Positions 41,108-50,693 of a stretch of DNA of 64,000 nt are shown piece after piece. Under the pieces are notes generated by a model. It was not told the DNA's origin. It did no database searches and saw only the letters and a list, made by a program, of their open reading frames with translations. Made by a program: the position numbers and the translations under genes. Each line of letters starts with the position of its first letter. The first letter of the stretch is position 1. Source of the DNA: Bradyrhizobium quebecense (GTDB taxonomy: Bacteria; Pseudomonadota; Alphaproteobacteria; Rhizobiales; Xanthobacteraceae); contig NZ_CP088022.1 of NCBI RefSeq assembly GCF_013373795.3, forward strand, positions 6,696,001-6,760,000. Reading direction: 5' to 3'.

Positions 41108-42109
41108 ATGGACACACGCAAACTCGGCTCCACCGGCCCGACGGTTTCGCTGATCGGCCTCGGCTGCATGGGCATGTCCGACTTCTACGGTCCCACCGAC
41201 CGCAGCGAGAGCATCGCCACCATCCATGCCGCGCTCGATGCCGGCATCACGCTGCTCGACACCGGCGACTTCTACGGCATGGGCCACAACGAGATGCTGA
41301 TCGGCGAGGCCCTGAAGAGCCGCAGCCGCGACAATCTGCAGATCAGCGTCAAGTTCGGCGCGCTGCGCGATCGCAACTATGGCTTCCTCGGTTATGACAG
41401 CCGTCCCGTTGCCGTGAAGAATTTCGTCGCCTATTCGCTGCAGCGGCTCGGCGTCGATCACATCGATATCTATCGCCCGGCGCGGCTCGATCCCAACGTG
41501 CCGATCGAGGACACGGTCGGCGCGATGGCCGACATGATCAAGGCCGGCTGGATCAGGCATATCGGCCTGTCGGAGGTCGGTTCCGACACCATCCGCCGCG
41601 CCCACAAGGTGCATCCGATCGCCGATTTGCAGATCGAGTATTCGCTCATCTCGCGCGGCATCGAGACCGACATCCTGAAGACCTGCCGCGAGCTCGGCAT
41701 CGGCATATCAGCCTATGGCGTGCTGGCACGCGGGCTGATCAGCGGGCACTGGTCGAAGGATCGCGCAGGTGCAAAAGACTTTCGCCTGCTGAGCCCGCGC
41801 TTCCAGGCCGGCAATATCGACACCAACCTCGCGCTCGCCGATCGGCTACGCATCATCGCCGGCGAGATCGGCGCCTCTCCGGCGCAGGTCGCGATTGCCT
41901 GGGTCGCGGCGCAAGGCAAGGACATCGTGCCGCTGGTCGGCGCGCGGCGGCGCGAGCGGCTGACCGAGGCCCTCGGCGCGCTCGATGTGAAGCTGACCGC
42001 AGCGCATCTCGCCGCGCTCGCCGAAGCATTTCCGCCCGGCGCAGCCGCCGGCGGACGCTATCCGGAGGAGCACCTCCGGCACATGGACAGCGAGAAGCCC
42101 GCGACCTGA
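41108..42109 (+). CDS. Aldo/keto reductase
   Basis: NADPH-dependent (beta/alpha)8 oxidoreductase of 333 residues. N-terminal [21 protein letters not shown], catalytic Asp and Tyr in [14 protein letters not shown] and Lys in QISVKFGA are present. At the usual His of the tetrad (QHRVD in AKR13-like proteins) this protein has YRPARLD, so the His is replaced; many members of this subfamily show the same. The NADPH-site [10 protein letters not shown] is at the C-terminus. Probably controlled by the divergent LysR protein. The substrate is unknown. Confidence 0.9.
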   Translation: MDTRKLGSTGPTVSLIGLGCMGMSDFYGPTDRSESIATIHAALDAGITLLDTGDFYGMGHNEMLIGEALKSRSRDNLQISVKFGALRDRNYGFLGYDSRPVAVKNFVAYSLQRLGVDHIDIYRPARLDPNVPIEDTVGAMADMIKAGWIRHIGLSEVGSDTIRRAHKVHPIADLQIEYSLISRGIETDILKTCRELGIGISAYGVLARGLISGHWSKDRAGAKDFRLLSPRFQAGNIDTNLALADRLRIIAGEIGASPAQVAIAWVAAQGKDIVPLVGARRRERLTEALGALDVKLTAAHLAALAEAFPPGAAAGGRYPEEHLRHMDSEKPAT

Positions 42110-42191
42110 ACGCCGAGGCGCGAGGAGGTCAGCATCTTCCCGCGCCCCAGAGCAGGATGAGATCAAGTTGAATTGGAGCAGCGTCGAAGGT

Positions 42192-42313
42192 CACCTCTCC
42201 CTTGGGAGAGGTCGGCGCGCAGCGCCGGGTGAGGGGTTACGGTCTCGCGTTGGAGCTGCGGCCCCTCACCCGATTTGCTCCGCAAATCGACCTCTCCCCG
42301 CTGGGGAGAGGTG
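42192..42313. repeat. Palindromic intergenic repeat (CACCTCTCCC type), copy 1
   Basis: CACCTCTCCC...GGGAGAGGTC and GACCTCTCCCC...GGGGAGAGGTG arms, with CCGGGTGAGGGG / CCCCTCACCCG inside. Same family as 58220-58370. Confidence 0.88.
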
Positions 42314-42374
42314 AGCCGAACCCGAGGCCAAACTGATTCAACCTCACGTCATCCTGCCATAGCTTCTTCTTGAA

Positions 42375-42418
42375 GATGATCTTTCCGGAACCGCTCTTAC
42401 ACTTTTCCGGATCATGCT
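42375..42418. repeat. Short palindromic repeat, GCATGATC family, copy 3
   Basis: GATGATCTTTCCGGAA and CTTTTCCGGATCATGCT. Together with the CACCTCTCCC repeat it fills the 317-base gap between the convergent aldo/keto reductase and moeB-like genes; nothing else is visible there. Confidence 0.75.
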
Positions 42419-42426
42419 GTGACGAA

Positions 42427-43227
42427 CTACCGATGCCCGCTCAGATCGGTGATGCCGGGTGTATCACCGTTGAGCGGGTTCTGCGGATCGCGCGCGTAGC
42501 GCAAGGTTTCGAACCGCATCGCGCGCGCATCCACCATCAGGAGGCGGCCGACCAGGCCCTCGCCGAAGCCGACGATCTCGCGGATCGCTTCCAGCGCCAT
42601 CATCGATCCCAGCACGCCCGCGAGCGCGCCCATCACGCCGGCCTCGGCGCAGGCCGGCACCGTCCCCGGCGGCGGCGCCTCCGGGAACAGGCAGCGATAG
42701 GTCGGGTTGAACACGCCGTCCGCGTTCTTCTCATGCGCGCGGATCGTGGTCAGCGAACCGTCGAACTGCCCCAGCGCCGCGGTGATCAGCGGCCTTTTCG
42801 CGAGGAAGCAGGCGTCGGCGACAAGATAGCGGGTCTCGAAATTATCGGAGCCGTCGAGCACGAGATCGTAATTTCCGATCAGCGCCATCGCATTGTCGGC
42901 GGTGAGCCGCGTTGGATGCGCCTCGAACGTCACATGCGGGTTGAGTGCGTGAATCTGCGTTGCCGCGCTGTCGACCTTGCGCTTGCCGATATCAGACGTC
43001 GTATGGATGATCTGGCGCTGCAGGTTGGAGAGCGAGACGATGTCGTCATCGATCACGCCGAGCCGGCCGACGCCGGCGGCGGCCAGATACATCAGCACCG
43101 GCGCGCCAAGACCGCCCGCGCCGATCACCAGCACCGACGCCTTTTTCAGTGCATTCTGGCCGGGGCCGCCCACCTCGCGCAGCACGATGTGGCGGGCATA
43201 GCGTTCAAGTTCGTCGGCACTCAGCAT
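42427..43227 (-). CDS. moeB: MoeB/ThiF/HesA-family adenylyltransferase
   Basis: E1-like enzyme that adenylates the C-terminus of a sulfur-carrier protein (MoaD or ThiS). The 266-residue protein has the ATP-binding VIGAGGLGAPVLMYLAAAGVGRLGVIDDD, the NLQRQIIHTTSDIGKRK block and PACAEAGVMGAL. The structural zinc CxxC pairs of E. coli MoeB are not kept: the first reads TYRC and the second is absent. Whether it serves molybdopterin or thiamine synthesis cannot be decided here. Confidence 0.87.
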   Translation of the reverse strand: MLSADELERYARHIVLREVGGPGQNALKKASVLVIGAGGLGAPVLMYLAAAGVGRLGVIDDDIVSLSNLQRQIIHTTSDIGKRKVDSAATQIHALNPHVTFEAHPTRLTADNAMALIGNYDLVLDGSDNFETRYLVADACFLAKRPLITAALGQFDGSLTTIRAHEKNADGVFNPTYRCLFPEAPPPGTVPACAEAGVMGALAGVLGSMMALEAIREIVGFGEGLVGRLLMVDARAMRFETLRYARDPQNPLNGDTPGITDLSGHR

Positions 43228-43338
43228 CTTGATGTCCTGCGCGCTGTTCCCTGAACCGGAGCGCGGTTGTTGCCGACCAAGCAGATGTGCTTAATTGCGT
43301 GGACGTCAATGGTATCAGTCATTTCCCCCGGATTTGTC

Positions 43339-44712
43339 ATGAGATTGGTGCTTTCGGCAACATCGATGGTCGCGGCCATGATGGTCGCAGGTATGGGCGC
43401 CGCGCACGCCCAGTTGACGCCGCCGACGACGGCCGGGGCCAAGCCGAAGACCGTGACGACGGTGCCGGTCCGCCCCGCTCTGCAGAAGCCGGAAGATACC
43501 GCGAGCGCGATGGCGCAGGCCGAGCGGCTGGCGCTGCAATCGGATCTCGCCTGGGTCGGCGAATATAATGGCGCAATCACCGGCGACGTCAGCGAGCGCA
43601 TGGTCAATGCGATCAAGGAATTCCAGAAGAACCGCGGCGGCAAGCCGACCGGCGTGCTGAACCCGCAGGAGCGCGGCGTGCTCGCCGACACCGCGCGGCG
43701 GAAGCAGGAGAGCGTCGGCTGGAGGGTCGTCACCGAGCCTGCCACCGGGGCGCGGCTCGGCATTCCCACCAAACTGGTGCCGCAGCTCACCAGCGACGCC
43801 TCCGGCGCCAAATGGACCTCGCCAACCGGCACCGTCCAGGTGCTGCTGACCCGGCGCAAGGAGGCGAGCCCGACCACCGCAAAGCTCGCCGAGCAGGAAA
43901 AGAAGGAGCCGGCCGGCCGCACCATCGACTACACCGTGGTGAAGCCGGATTTCTTCGTGCTGTCGGGCATGCAGGGGCTGAAGAAGTTCTATCTGCGCGG
44001 CACCTTGAAGGGTGACGAGGTGCGCATCCTGACTATTCTCTATGACCAGGCGATGCAGACCACCGTCGAGCCGGTGTTGATCGCGATGTCGAGCGCCTTC
44101 AACGCATTTCCGTCCGGCGTGCAGGCCGGCCCGCCGCCGCGCAAGACCGTCGAATATGCCACCGGCGTCGTGGTCAGCGACGATGGCGCTGTCGTCACCG
44201 ACCGCGTGGCGACCGACGACTGCATCGCGCTGACGATCCCGGGCTACGGCAGTGCCGATCGGGTCGCGGTGGACAAGGAGCACGATCTCGCCTTGCTGCG
44301 CATCTATGGCGCGCGCGGGCTGAAGCCGCTCAACATCGCAGGCCAGGCGACGCAGACCGCGCTCGACATCACCGGCATCGCCGATCCGCAGAACCAGGGC
44401 GGCGGTGCAGCTGCGAGCAGCGTCAAGGCGTCGGTGGCGCAACTCGGCGGCGGCGATCAGGCGCTGTCGCCGCCGCCGGCGATCGGGTTCTCCGGCGCGG
44501 CAGCACTCGACGGCGGCGGCAAGTTTGCCGGCATCGCGATGCTGAAGCCTGTCATCGTTGCAGGCCCGGCCAATGCGGCACCGCCGGCGCAAGCCGCGCT
44601 GGTGCCGGCCGACACGGTGCGCAACTTCCTGAAGGCGCACGGCGTCAACGCGTCGGGCGAATCGGCGGACGCCAAGGCCGCCGTGGTCCGCGTGATCTGC
44701 GTGCGGAAATAA
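43339..44712 (+). CDS. Secreted protein with degenerate trypsin-like protease domain
   Basis: Protein of 457 residues with signal peptide MRLVLSATSMVAAMMVAGMGAAHA. A peptidoglycan-binding-like segment (about residues 55-100, QSDLAWVGEYNGAITGDVSERMVNAIKEFQKNRGG) precedes a middle domain and a C-terminal trypsin/DegP-like domain from ATGVVVSDDGAVVTDRVATDDC. The Asp position (EHDLALLRI) and a GxSG-like IGFSGAAALDGGG are visible, but the TNAHVV His is replaced by TDRVAT, so catalysis is doubtful. Alternative ATG starts lie upstream at 43309 and 43267. Confidence 0.8.
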   Translation: MRLVLSATSMVAAMMVAGMGAAHAQLTPPTTAGAKPKTVTTVPVRPALQKPEDTASAMAQAERLALQSDLAWVGEYNGAITGDVSERMVNAIKEFQKNRGGKPTGVLNPQERGVLADTARRKQESVGWRVVTEPATGARLGIPTKLVPQLTSDASGAKWTSPTGTVQVLLTRRKEASPTTAKLAEQEKKEPAGRTIDYTVVKPDFFVLSGMQGLKKFYLRGTLKGDEVRILTILYDQAMQTTVEPVLIAMSSAFNAFPSGVQAGPPPRKTVEYATGVVVSDDGAVVTDRVATDDCIALTIPGYGSADRVAVDKEHDLALLRIYGARGLKPLNIAGQATQTALDITGIADPQNQGGGAAASSVKASVAQLGGGDQALSPPPAIGFSGAAALDGGGKFAGIAMLKPVIVAGPANAAPPAQAALVPADTVRNFLKAHGVNASGESADAKAAVVRVICVRK

Positions 44713-44755
44713 TTCAGGCCGTCATCACCGTGATTCAGCCACGGCTCTTCCCACG

Positions 44756-44878
44756 CGTCGTCCTGGCGAAAGCCAGGACCCATAACCACCGCATTCAGCG
44801 ATGAAGCCAGATCGCGGCGCCGGCGTCGCACAACAATGAGATTTGGGGTAATGGGTCCTGGCTTTCGCCAGGACGACG
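44756..44878. repeat. Palindromic intergenic repeat (CGTCGTCCTGG type), intact
   Basis: CGTCGTCCTGGCGAAAGCC and GGCTTTCGCCAGGACGACG arms; inner sequences ACCCATAACCACCG and GGTAATGGGTCC. This is the intact relative of the repeat broken by the two insertion sequences at 37.5-40.05 kb. Confidence 0.9.
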
Positions 44879-44923
44879 ATGGGGATGGTGCTCGGTTCAA
44901 CCTGCCAAAAGGCGTAGTTGCGC

Positions 44924-46609
44924 TCACCTCAACGCAAACCGCACCCCGGCGCGGGCCAGACCGCCGGCGATGCCGACCGGGGTGCCGTCGGCGCGCCAGC
45001 AGGCCGCGCCCGACATGGTGCCGTCAGCGTGGAACTGGATCGCGTTCATGCCGCCGGCGACCGTCGGCACGACCTGCACCTTGTGGCCTTTCGCCGACAG
45101 CGCGGCGCGGATGCTCTCCGGTATCGCCTGCTCGACCTCCAGCGCATTGCCCTCGGTCCACACCCGCGGCGCCTCGACCGCCTCCTGCAGGTCCATGCCG
45201 TGGTCGATCAGGTTGATCAGCGCCTGCATCGCGCTCGGGAAGATGCGCTTTCCGCCGGGCAGGCCGAGCGCGTAGACCAGTCTGCCGTCGCGCAGCGCCA
45301 TCATCGGCGACATCGAGGTGGTGACGCGCTTGCCCGCGGCGAGCGACAGCGCGTGCCCCGGCCGCGGATCGAGCAGGTTCATGTAATTGTTCGGCACGGT
45401 GCCGAGGCCCGGGATCAGGATCTTGGCGCCGAACAGATTGTTGATGGTCTGCGTGGTCGCGACCACGTTGCCCATCGCATCCGCAGCGGTCATGTGCGTG
45501 GTGTGCGCGCTTTCGAGCTGGCTGACGCCGGCGCTCCAGGCCTGCGCGTGGTCGGGATCGATGGCGCGGCGCCGCTCCTCGGCGTAGGCCTTCGAGGTCA
45601 GCCGCTCCACCGGAACGTTGATGTAGGCGGGATCGCCGCTCGCGGCCGCGCGGTCGGCAAAGGCGATCTTCAGCACCTCGGCGAGATAGTGGATCGCATC
45701 AGTCGTGCCGAAGCCGAGGCGCGCGATGTCGTAGCCTTCGAGGATGTTGAGCATCTCTGTGATGTGCACGCCTGACGCCGCGGGCGGCGGGGGCCCGAGG
45801 ATTTCCCAGCCGCGGTAGTCGCAACGGATCGGCTGCCGCTCGACGGTTTTGTAAGCCGCGAGATCCTCCTGCGCGATGAAGCCGCCGTTCTTTTTCATGT
45901 AGTCGACAAGGATGTCGCCGAGCGGCCCCTGGTAAAGCGCGTTGTCGCCATGGTCGGCGATGTATTTCAGCGTCTCGGCATATTCGGCCTGCACGACGCG
46001 CTCGCCCGGCTTCAGCGGCGTGCCGTCGGGCAGATAGATCGCCGAGATCGGCTTGTCCTTCAGCATCTCCTCGGCACCATCGGTGATGCATTCGTGCAGA
46101 TAGGGCGTTGCCGCGTAGCCGCGTGCGGCATGGTTGATCGCGGGCTGCATCACGTCGGCCAGGCTCATGGTGCCGAAACGGCGCAGCGTTTCGCACCAGG
46201 CCTTCAAGGAGCCCGGCACCGCGACCGCCTTCGGCCCGTTCAGATTCTCGTTGCCGACGGTGTCGAACACGTCATGCGCCGAACCGGGTTTCGAGGTGTA
46301 GGTGTCCGGCCGCACCGCCTTCGGCACTGTGCTCTGGCCGTCGATGAAGCGATGGCTGCCGTCGGCGAGCCGGATATGCGCCATGCCGCCGCCGATGATG
46401 CCGACCATCATCGGCTCGACCACAGTCAGCGTGAACAGGGTCGCGATCGCTGCATCGATCGCATTGCCGCCGGCAGCTAACATCTCGGCGCCCGCGCTCG
46501 ACGCCAGCGGATGATTGCTCACCACCATGCCGCGGCTGCTGGTGGCCGGTTGCTTCTCGCACTGAAAGATTGTCGCGGCGCGATCGCGCCAGTTGCCGTT
46601 GATCGCCAT
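44924..46609 (-). CDS. ggt: Gamma-glutamyltransferase family protein
   Basis: N-terminal nucleophile hydrolase of 561 residues that self-cleaves and acts on gamma-glutamyl amides. The autoprocessing/catalytic Thr lies in SAHTTHMTAADAMGN near residue 370, and the substrate Gly/Ser region in RVTTSMSPMMALRDGR. The N-terminus (MAINGNWRDRAATIFQCEKQ) has no signal peptide, unlike classical periplasmic GGT, so it may be a cytoplasmic relative acting on other amides. It is convergent with the protease-like gene. Confidence 0.9.
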   Translation of the reverse strand: MAINGNWRDRAATIFQCEKQPATSSRGMVVSNHPLASSAGAEMLAAGGNAIDAAIATLFTLTVVEPMMVGIIGGGMAHIRLADGSHRFIDGQSTVPKAVRPDTYTSKPGSAHDVFDTVGNENLNGPKAVAVPGSLKAWCETLRRFGTMSLADVMQPAINHAARGYAATPYLHECITDGAEEMLKDKPISAIYLPDGTPLKPGERVVQAEYAETLKYIADHGDNALYQGPLGDILVDYMKKNGGFIAQEDLAAYKTVERQPIRCDYRGWEILGPPPPAASGVHITEMLNILEGYDIARLGFGTTDAIHYLAEVLKIAFADRAAASGDPAYINVPVERLTSKAYAEERRRAIDPDHAQAWSAGVSQLESAHTTHMTAADAMGNVVATTQTINNLFGAKILIPGLGTVPNNYMNLLDPRPGHALSLAAGKRVTTSMSPMMALRDGRLVYALGLPGGKRIFPSAMQALINLIDHGMDLQEAVEAPRVWTEGNALEVEQAIPESIRAALSAKGHKVQVVPTVAGGMNAIQFHADGTMSGAACWRADGTPVGIAGGLARAGVRFALR

Positions 46610-46710
46610 TGTGTTCTCGTTTTTGAAGGAGCGATGGCGCCCATGTTCGCCAGCCGCGCACGCGCGGTCAAGCCGTACCGAATTCCCTCACGGCGGCATT
46701 CGCGATGAGG

Positions 46711-47274
46711 TCACGTCGTTGGGCGATCGCGCAGCCAGGTTTCGCGCGTGACCTTCCACTTCTCCGCTCGGGATTCGCCATTGTGGTGCGGAAGCTCGAC
46801 GAAGCCGACGAACTCGGCTCCGGTCTTCTGCTTGACCCGGCGCGAGGCGACGTTGGACTGCGCGTTGCAGACATGGAAGTGATCGAGGCCGAGCGTCAGG
46901 AAGGCGAAATCATTCACCGCGGCGATCGCCTCGGTCATCAGGCCACGATTCCAGTAAGGCTCGGCCAGCCAGAACCCGCGATTGCCCTTGCGGCCGTCGG
47001 CGCGCGGCCGGAAATTGACGTTGCCGATCGCCTCGCCATCGCCGGTGCGCAACACCAGCACCCATTGATAGCTCTCCTCGCCGGCCGCGATCTTGTCGAG
47101 CTCCCGCTTGATGAAGCTTTCCGCACCGTCCTCGGGATAGGGCCACGGCACCACCGTGGCGAGAGTCTTGATCACGTTCCAATTGTTGAAGTGACGCTGG
47201 ATCGCAGCGGCATCCGACAGCGCCAGCGGCCGCAGGATCAGGCGTCGCGTCTCGATGCGTGGCGTCTCGACCAT
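46711..47274 (-). CDS. GNAT-family N-acetyltransferase (RimJ/RimL-like)
   Basis: Acetyl-CoA-dependent transferase of 187 residues. IETRRLILRPLALSDAAAI at the N-terminus, a central WVLVLRTGDGEAIGNVNFRP and RGLMTEAIAAVNDFAFLTLGLDHFHVCNAQSNVASRRVKQKTG fit the RimJ/RimL-type GNAT fold. The ATG at 47274 is one base from the mutM stop, so it is the downstream partner of mutM. The acceptor substrate is unknown. Confidence 0.88.
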   Translation of the reverse strand: MVETPRIETRRLILRPLALSDAAAIQRHFNNWNVIKTLATVVPWPYPEDGAESFIKRELDKIAAGEESYQWVLVLRTGDGEAIGNVNFRPRADGRKGNRGFWLAEPYWNRGLMTEAIAAVNDFAFLTLGLDHFHVCNAQSNVASRRVKQKTGAEFVGFVELPHHNGESRAEKWKVTRETWLRDRPTT

Positions 47275-47275
47275 G

Positions 47276-48157
47276 TTACTTCTGGCACTTCGGGCACCAG
47301 AACGTCGAACGGCCGTTCTGGGTGAAGCGCCTGACGATGCCTTCACAGCTCGAGGTGCGGCATGTCTCGCCTTCACGATCGTAGACCTGGAACGAATGCT
47401 GGAAATAGCCGAGATCGCCGTTGGTCAATCGATGGTCGCTGATCGAGGAGCCGCCGGCCTTGATCGCCTGGTTGAGCACCGAATGGATTGCGTCGACCAG
47501 CCGTTTGGCGTGGTCGGTGGGCTCGGCCTTCTTGGTTGCGAGCGTCGCGGCCAACCGCCGCGGCGACAGATGCGACCGAAACAGCGCCTCGCAGACATAG
47601 ATGTTGCCAAGTCCCGCCACCACGCGCTGATCGAGCAGCGCGGCCTTCAGGCTGGTCTTCTTGTTGTGGCAGGAGCGCGCCAGCATCGCCGCGTCGAATT
47701 CGTTGCCGAGCGGCTCGGGTCCGAGCCCCTTCAGCAGCGGTTCATCCTCGATCGCGTTGCGGGCAATGATCTTCATGTAGCCGAAGCGTCGCGGATCGTT
47801 GAAGACGACCGCAGCCCCCGACGACATGTGGAACACGACATGATCGTGCGCGCGATCCTCGCTGCGCGGATGGTGGAATTGCCCCGGCGCCGCCGCGCCC
47901 TCCTGCTTCAGCACGCGGAACGAGCCCGACATGCCCAGATGCATCAGCAGCACGTCGCCGGAGTTCAGGTCCGCCATCAGATATTTGGCACGGCGGCCGA
48001 GCCCGGTGATGGTCTGGCCCTCGAGCCGGGCGATAAAGTCCTTTTGAAACGGAAACCGCAAATCCTTGCGGCGGGCCTCGGCCTTGAGGATTTTCGACCC
48101 CTCCATGGCCGGTTGCAGGCCGCGGCGGACGGTCTCGACTTCGGGTAATTCCGGCAT
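47276..48157 (-). CDS. mutM: Formamidopyrimidine-DNA glycosylase MutM
   Basis: Base-excision repair enzyme removing 8-oxoguanine, 293 residues. The N-terminal catalytic Pro and Glu are in [13 protein letters not shown], which fixes the start at 48157. H2TH domain holds [18 protein letters not shown], and the C-terminal zinc finger has four Cys (C-x4-C-x16-C-x2-C) in [10 protein letters not shown] and FWCPKCQK. It is divergent from ubiE. Confidence 0.97.
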   Translation of the reverse strand: MPELPEVETVRRGLQPAMEGSKILKAEARRKDLRFPFQKDFIARLEGQTITGLGRRAKYLMADLNSGDVLLMHLGMSGSFRVLKQEGAAAPGQFHHPRSEDRAHDHVVFHMSSGAAVVFNDPRRFGYMKIIARNAIEDEPLLKGLGPEPLGNEFDAAMLARSCHNKKTSLKAALLDQRVVAGLGNIYVCEALFRSHLSPRRLAATLATKKAEPTDHAKRLVDAIHSVLNQAIKAGGSSISDHRLTNGDLGYFQHSFQVYDREGETCRTSSCEGIVRRFTQNGRSTFWCPKCQK

Positions 48158-48226
48158 GGCAGGCATTCACCTTTTGGAAGTGACGTGATAGCGCCATTGC
48201 GGCCGCCGCGCTATGGTCCGGCTGGA

Positions 48227-48270
48227 GCGTTTTCGAGCGAAGTGGGCACCGGTTCGCGTGAAGAAAACGC
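48227..48270. repeat. GCGTTTTC palindromic repeat, copy 2
   Basis: GCGTTTTCGAGCGAAG and TCGCGTGAAGAAAACGC; reverse complement of the copy at 5828-5870 apart from a few bases. It lies in the mutM-ubiE divergent intergenic region, 27 bases before ubiE. Confidence 0.8.
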
Positions 48271-48296
48271 GACCAAAAAGGTGAGAGTATGAGTTG

Positions 48297-49058
48297 ATGG
48301 ATCGGCCGGATCAAACCACCCATTTCGGCTTCAGGGACGTGCCCCTGGGCGAGAAGCAGACGCTGGTGAACGAGGTGTTTCACAGCGTGGCGTCGCGCTA
48401 CGACCTGATGAACGATCTGATGTCGGTGGGCCTGCACCGGGCCTGGAAGGACGTCATGATCACCACGCTCGACCCGCCGAAGGGCGACCGGCCGTTCGCG
48501 CTGCTCGACGTCGCCGGCGGTACCGGCGACATCGCGTTCCGGGCGGCCAAGACTGCGGGCACCGGCTTCCATGCCACGGTCTGCGACATCAATACCGACA
48601 TGCTCGCCGTCGGCCGCGAGCGCGCCACGAGGCAGCACCTCGATGACCGCGTGTCGTTTGTCGAGGGCAATGCCGAGGCGTTGGGCTTCGCCGATCGTTC
48701 GTTCGACGCCTACACCATCGCGTTCGGCATCCGCAACGTGCCGCAGATCGACCTCGCGCTGCGCGAGGCCTACCGGGTGCTCAAGCCCGGCAGCCGCTTC
48801 CTGTGCCTGGAATTCTCCACCGTCGATGTGCCCGGCCTCGACCGGATCTACGACCTGTTCTCCTTCAAGGTGATCCCGCCGCTCGGCCGCGCCGTCACCG
48901 GCGACGCCGAGTCCTATCAATATCTCGTCGAGTCGATCCGCAAATTCCCGCGGCCGAACGCGTTCGCCGAAATGATCGGCGCCGCCGGCTTTGCGCGCGT
49001 GAAGTGGCAGAGCCTCTCCGGCGGCATCGTGGCGCTGCATTCGGGCTGGCGTTTGTGA
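48297..49058 (+). CDS. ubiE: Ubiquinone/menaquinone C-methyltransferase UbiE
   Basis: SAM-dependent C-methylation step of ubiquinone synthesis, 253 residues. SAM motif [17 protein letters not shown] near residue 65, UbiE signature [18 protein letters not shown] near 35 and [28 protein letters not shown]. The ATG at 48297 is preferred over a TTG one codon earlier. Its stop overlaps the ubiB start in GTGA. Confidence 0.96.
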   Translation: MDRPDQTTHFGFRDVPLGEKQTLVNEVFHSVASRYDLMNDLMSVGLHRAWKDVMITTLDPPKGDRPFALLDVAGGTGDIAFRAAKTAGTGFHATVCDINTDMLAVGRERATRQHLDDRVSFVEGNAEALGFADRSFDAYTIAFGIRNVPQIDLALREAYRVLKPGSRFLCLEFSTVDVPGLDRIYDLFSFKVIPPLGRAVTGDAESYQYLVESIRKFPRPNAFAEMIGAAGFARVKWQSLSGGIVALHSGWRL

Positions 49059-50629
49059 TCTCTGCACTGACCCACATCGCGCGCCTTGCCCGCGCCGGTT
49101 TCGTGTTTGCGCGCGAGGGCGTGTTCGGCGTCGTCGATCCCTCGCTGGTGCCGCCGCCCGGGCAGCTTGCGTTGAAGCTGGCGCGGCTGATCGAGCGCCG
49201 CTCCGCCAAATCCGGTCCGCGGCTGTCGCGCGCGCTGACCCGGCTCGGGCCCGCCTATCTCAAGCTCGGGCAATTCCTCGCCACCCGGCCCGACGTCGTC
49301 GGCGTGGCGATGGCGCGCGATCTCGAAGCCCTGCAGGACCGGCTGCCGCCATTCGCGCAGGAAGAGGCCGAAGCTGTCCTCACGCAATCGCTGGAGCGGC
49401 CGCTGTCGCAGGCCTTTGTGAATCTGGGTCCGGCGGTTGCCGCAGCCTCGATCGCGCAGGTGCATCGCGCCGAGGTCGAGCGCGACGGTGTCCGGCATCA
49501 GGTTGCGGTCAAGGTGCTCCGGCCCAATGTCGCCGCGCGCTTCCGCCGCGACCTCGGCGACTTCTTCTTTGTCGCGCACAAGGCGGAAGCGCATTCCGCC
49601 GAGGCGCGGCGTCTGCGGCTGATCGAGGTCATCAACACGATGTCGCGCTCGGTCGCGATGGAGATGGACCTGCGGCTCGAGGCGGCCGCGCTGTCCGAGA
49701 TGGCCGAGAACACCCGCGACGATCCGGACTTCCGGGTGCCGGCGGTGGATTGGGATCGCACCGCCCACAGCGTGCTGACGATGGAATGGATCGACGGCAT
49801 CGCGTTGAACGATCACGCCCGATTGGCGCAGGCCGAGGTCGACCTGCCGGACCTCGGCCGCAAGGTGATCCAGAGCTTCCTGCGGCATGCGCTGCGCGAC
49901 GGCTTCTTCCATGCCGACATGCATCCGGGCAACCTGTTCCTCGACGAGGCCGGCCGGCTGGTCGCGGTCGATTTCGGCATCATGGGGCGGCTTGGGCTGA
50001 AAGAGCGGCGCTTCCTTGCCGAGATCCTGCTCGGCTTCATCACCCGCGACTATCGCCGCGTCGCCGAGGTGCATTTCGAGGCCGGCTACGTGCCGGGCCA
50101 CCATTCGGTGGAGAATTTCGCGCAGGCGATCCGCGCCATCGGCGAGCCGATCCACAACCGCACCGCCGAGGAAATCTCGATGGCGAAGCTCTTGACGCTT
50201 CTGCTCGAGGTCACCGGGCTGTTCGACATGCAGACGCGGCCCGAACTGATCCTGCTGCAGAAAACCATGGTGGTGGTCGAGGGCGTCGCGCGCGGCTTCG
50301 ACCCCAAGCTCGACATCTGGAAGATCGCAGACCCCGTGGTGCGCGAATGGATCACGCACAATCTCGGCCCGGCCGGACGCATCCAGGGCGCGCTATCGGG
50401 CGCGGGCGAACTCGGCCGCATCGTCGCCAACCTGCCGTCGATTGCCAACCGCGCCGTGACTGTGCTCGAGCAGCTGGAGACCATGACGCGGGAGGGCCAC
50501 ATGCTGTCGTCCGATTCGATCGACGAAATGGCCCGCGCGGAGGCCCGCAAGGCGCGGGTGCAGACCATCGGCCTCTGGGTCATTGCCGCTGCCCTGATCG
50601 CAATCTTTTTCGCCATCCGCGCGCACTGA
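49055..50629 (+). CDS. ubiB: Ubiquinone biosynthesis kinase-like protein UbiB
   Basis: ADCK/ABC1 atypical kinase-like ATPase required for ubiquinone synthesis, 524 residues from GTG 49055. The family KxGQ motif is [13 protein letters not shown], with HADMHPGN and [11 protein letters not shown] as catalytic and metal loops. A C-terminal pair of membrane helices ends the protein ([20 protein letters not shown]). Translationally coupled to ubiE. Confidence 0.95.
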   Translation: MISALTHIARLARAGFVFAREGVFGVVDPSLVPPPGQLALKLARLIERRSAKSGPRLSRALTRLGPAYLKLGQFLATRPDVVGVAMARDLEALQDRLPPFAQEEAEAVLTQSLERPLSQAFVNLGPAVAAASIAQVHRAEVERDGVRHQVAVKVLRPNVAARFRRDLGDFFFVAHKAEAHSAEARRLRLIEVINTMSRSVAMEMDLRLEAAALSEMAENTRDDPDFRVPAVDWDRTAHSVLTMEWIDGIALNDHARLAQAEVDLPDLGRKVIQSFLRHALRDGFFHADMHPGNLFLDEAGRLVAVDFGIMGRLGLKERRFLAEILLGFITRDYRRVAEVHFEAGYVPGHHSVENFAQAIRAIGEPIHNRTAEEISMAKLLTLLLEVTGLFDMQTRPELILLQKTMVVVEGVARGFDPKLDIWKIADPVVREWITHNLGPAGRIQGALSGAGELGRIVANLPSIANRAVTVLEQLETMTREGHMLSSDSIDEMARAEARKARVQTIGLWVIAAALIAIFFAIRAH

Positions 50630-50648
50630 TTGCAATGCATGCACTATG

Positions 50649-50665
50649 TGATAGCATCGCTATCA
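50649..50665. promoter_or_regulatory. Palindromic operator upstream of coaBC
   Basis: TGATAGC-ATC-GCTATCA is a perfect 7-base inverted repeat, 28 bases before the coaBC ATG, overlapping a plausible -10 (TATCAT, 50661-50666). The half-site TGATAGCA resembles, from memory, the site bound by the gonococcal FitA antitoxin. The coaBC product starts with a FitA-like ribbon-helix-helix domain, so autoregulation is an obvious possibility. Confidence 0.65.
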
Positions 50666-50693
50666 TATTTGAGCATGATGCTGGGGGCACGCC

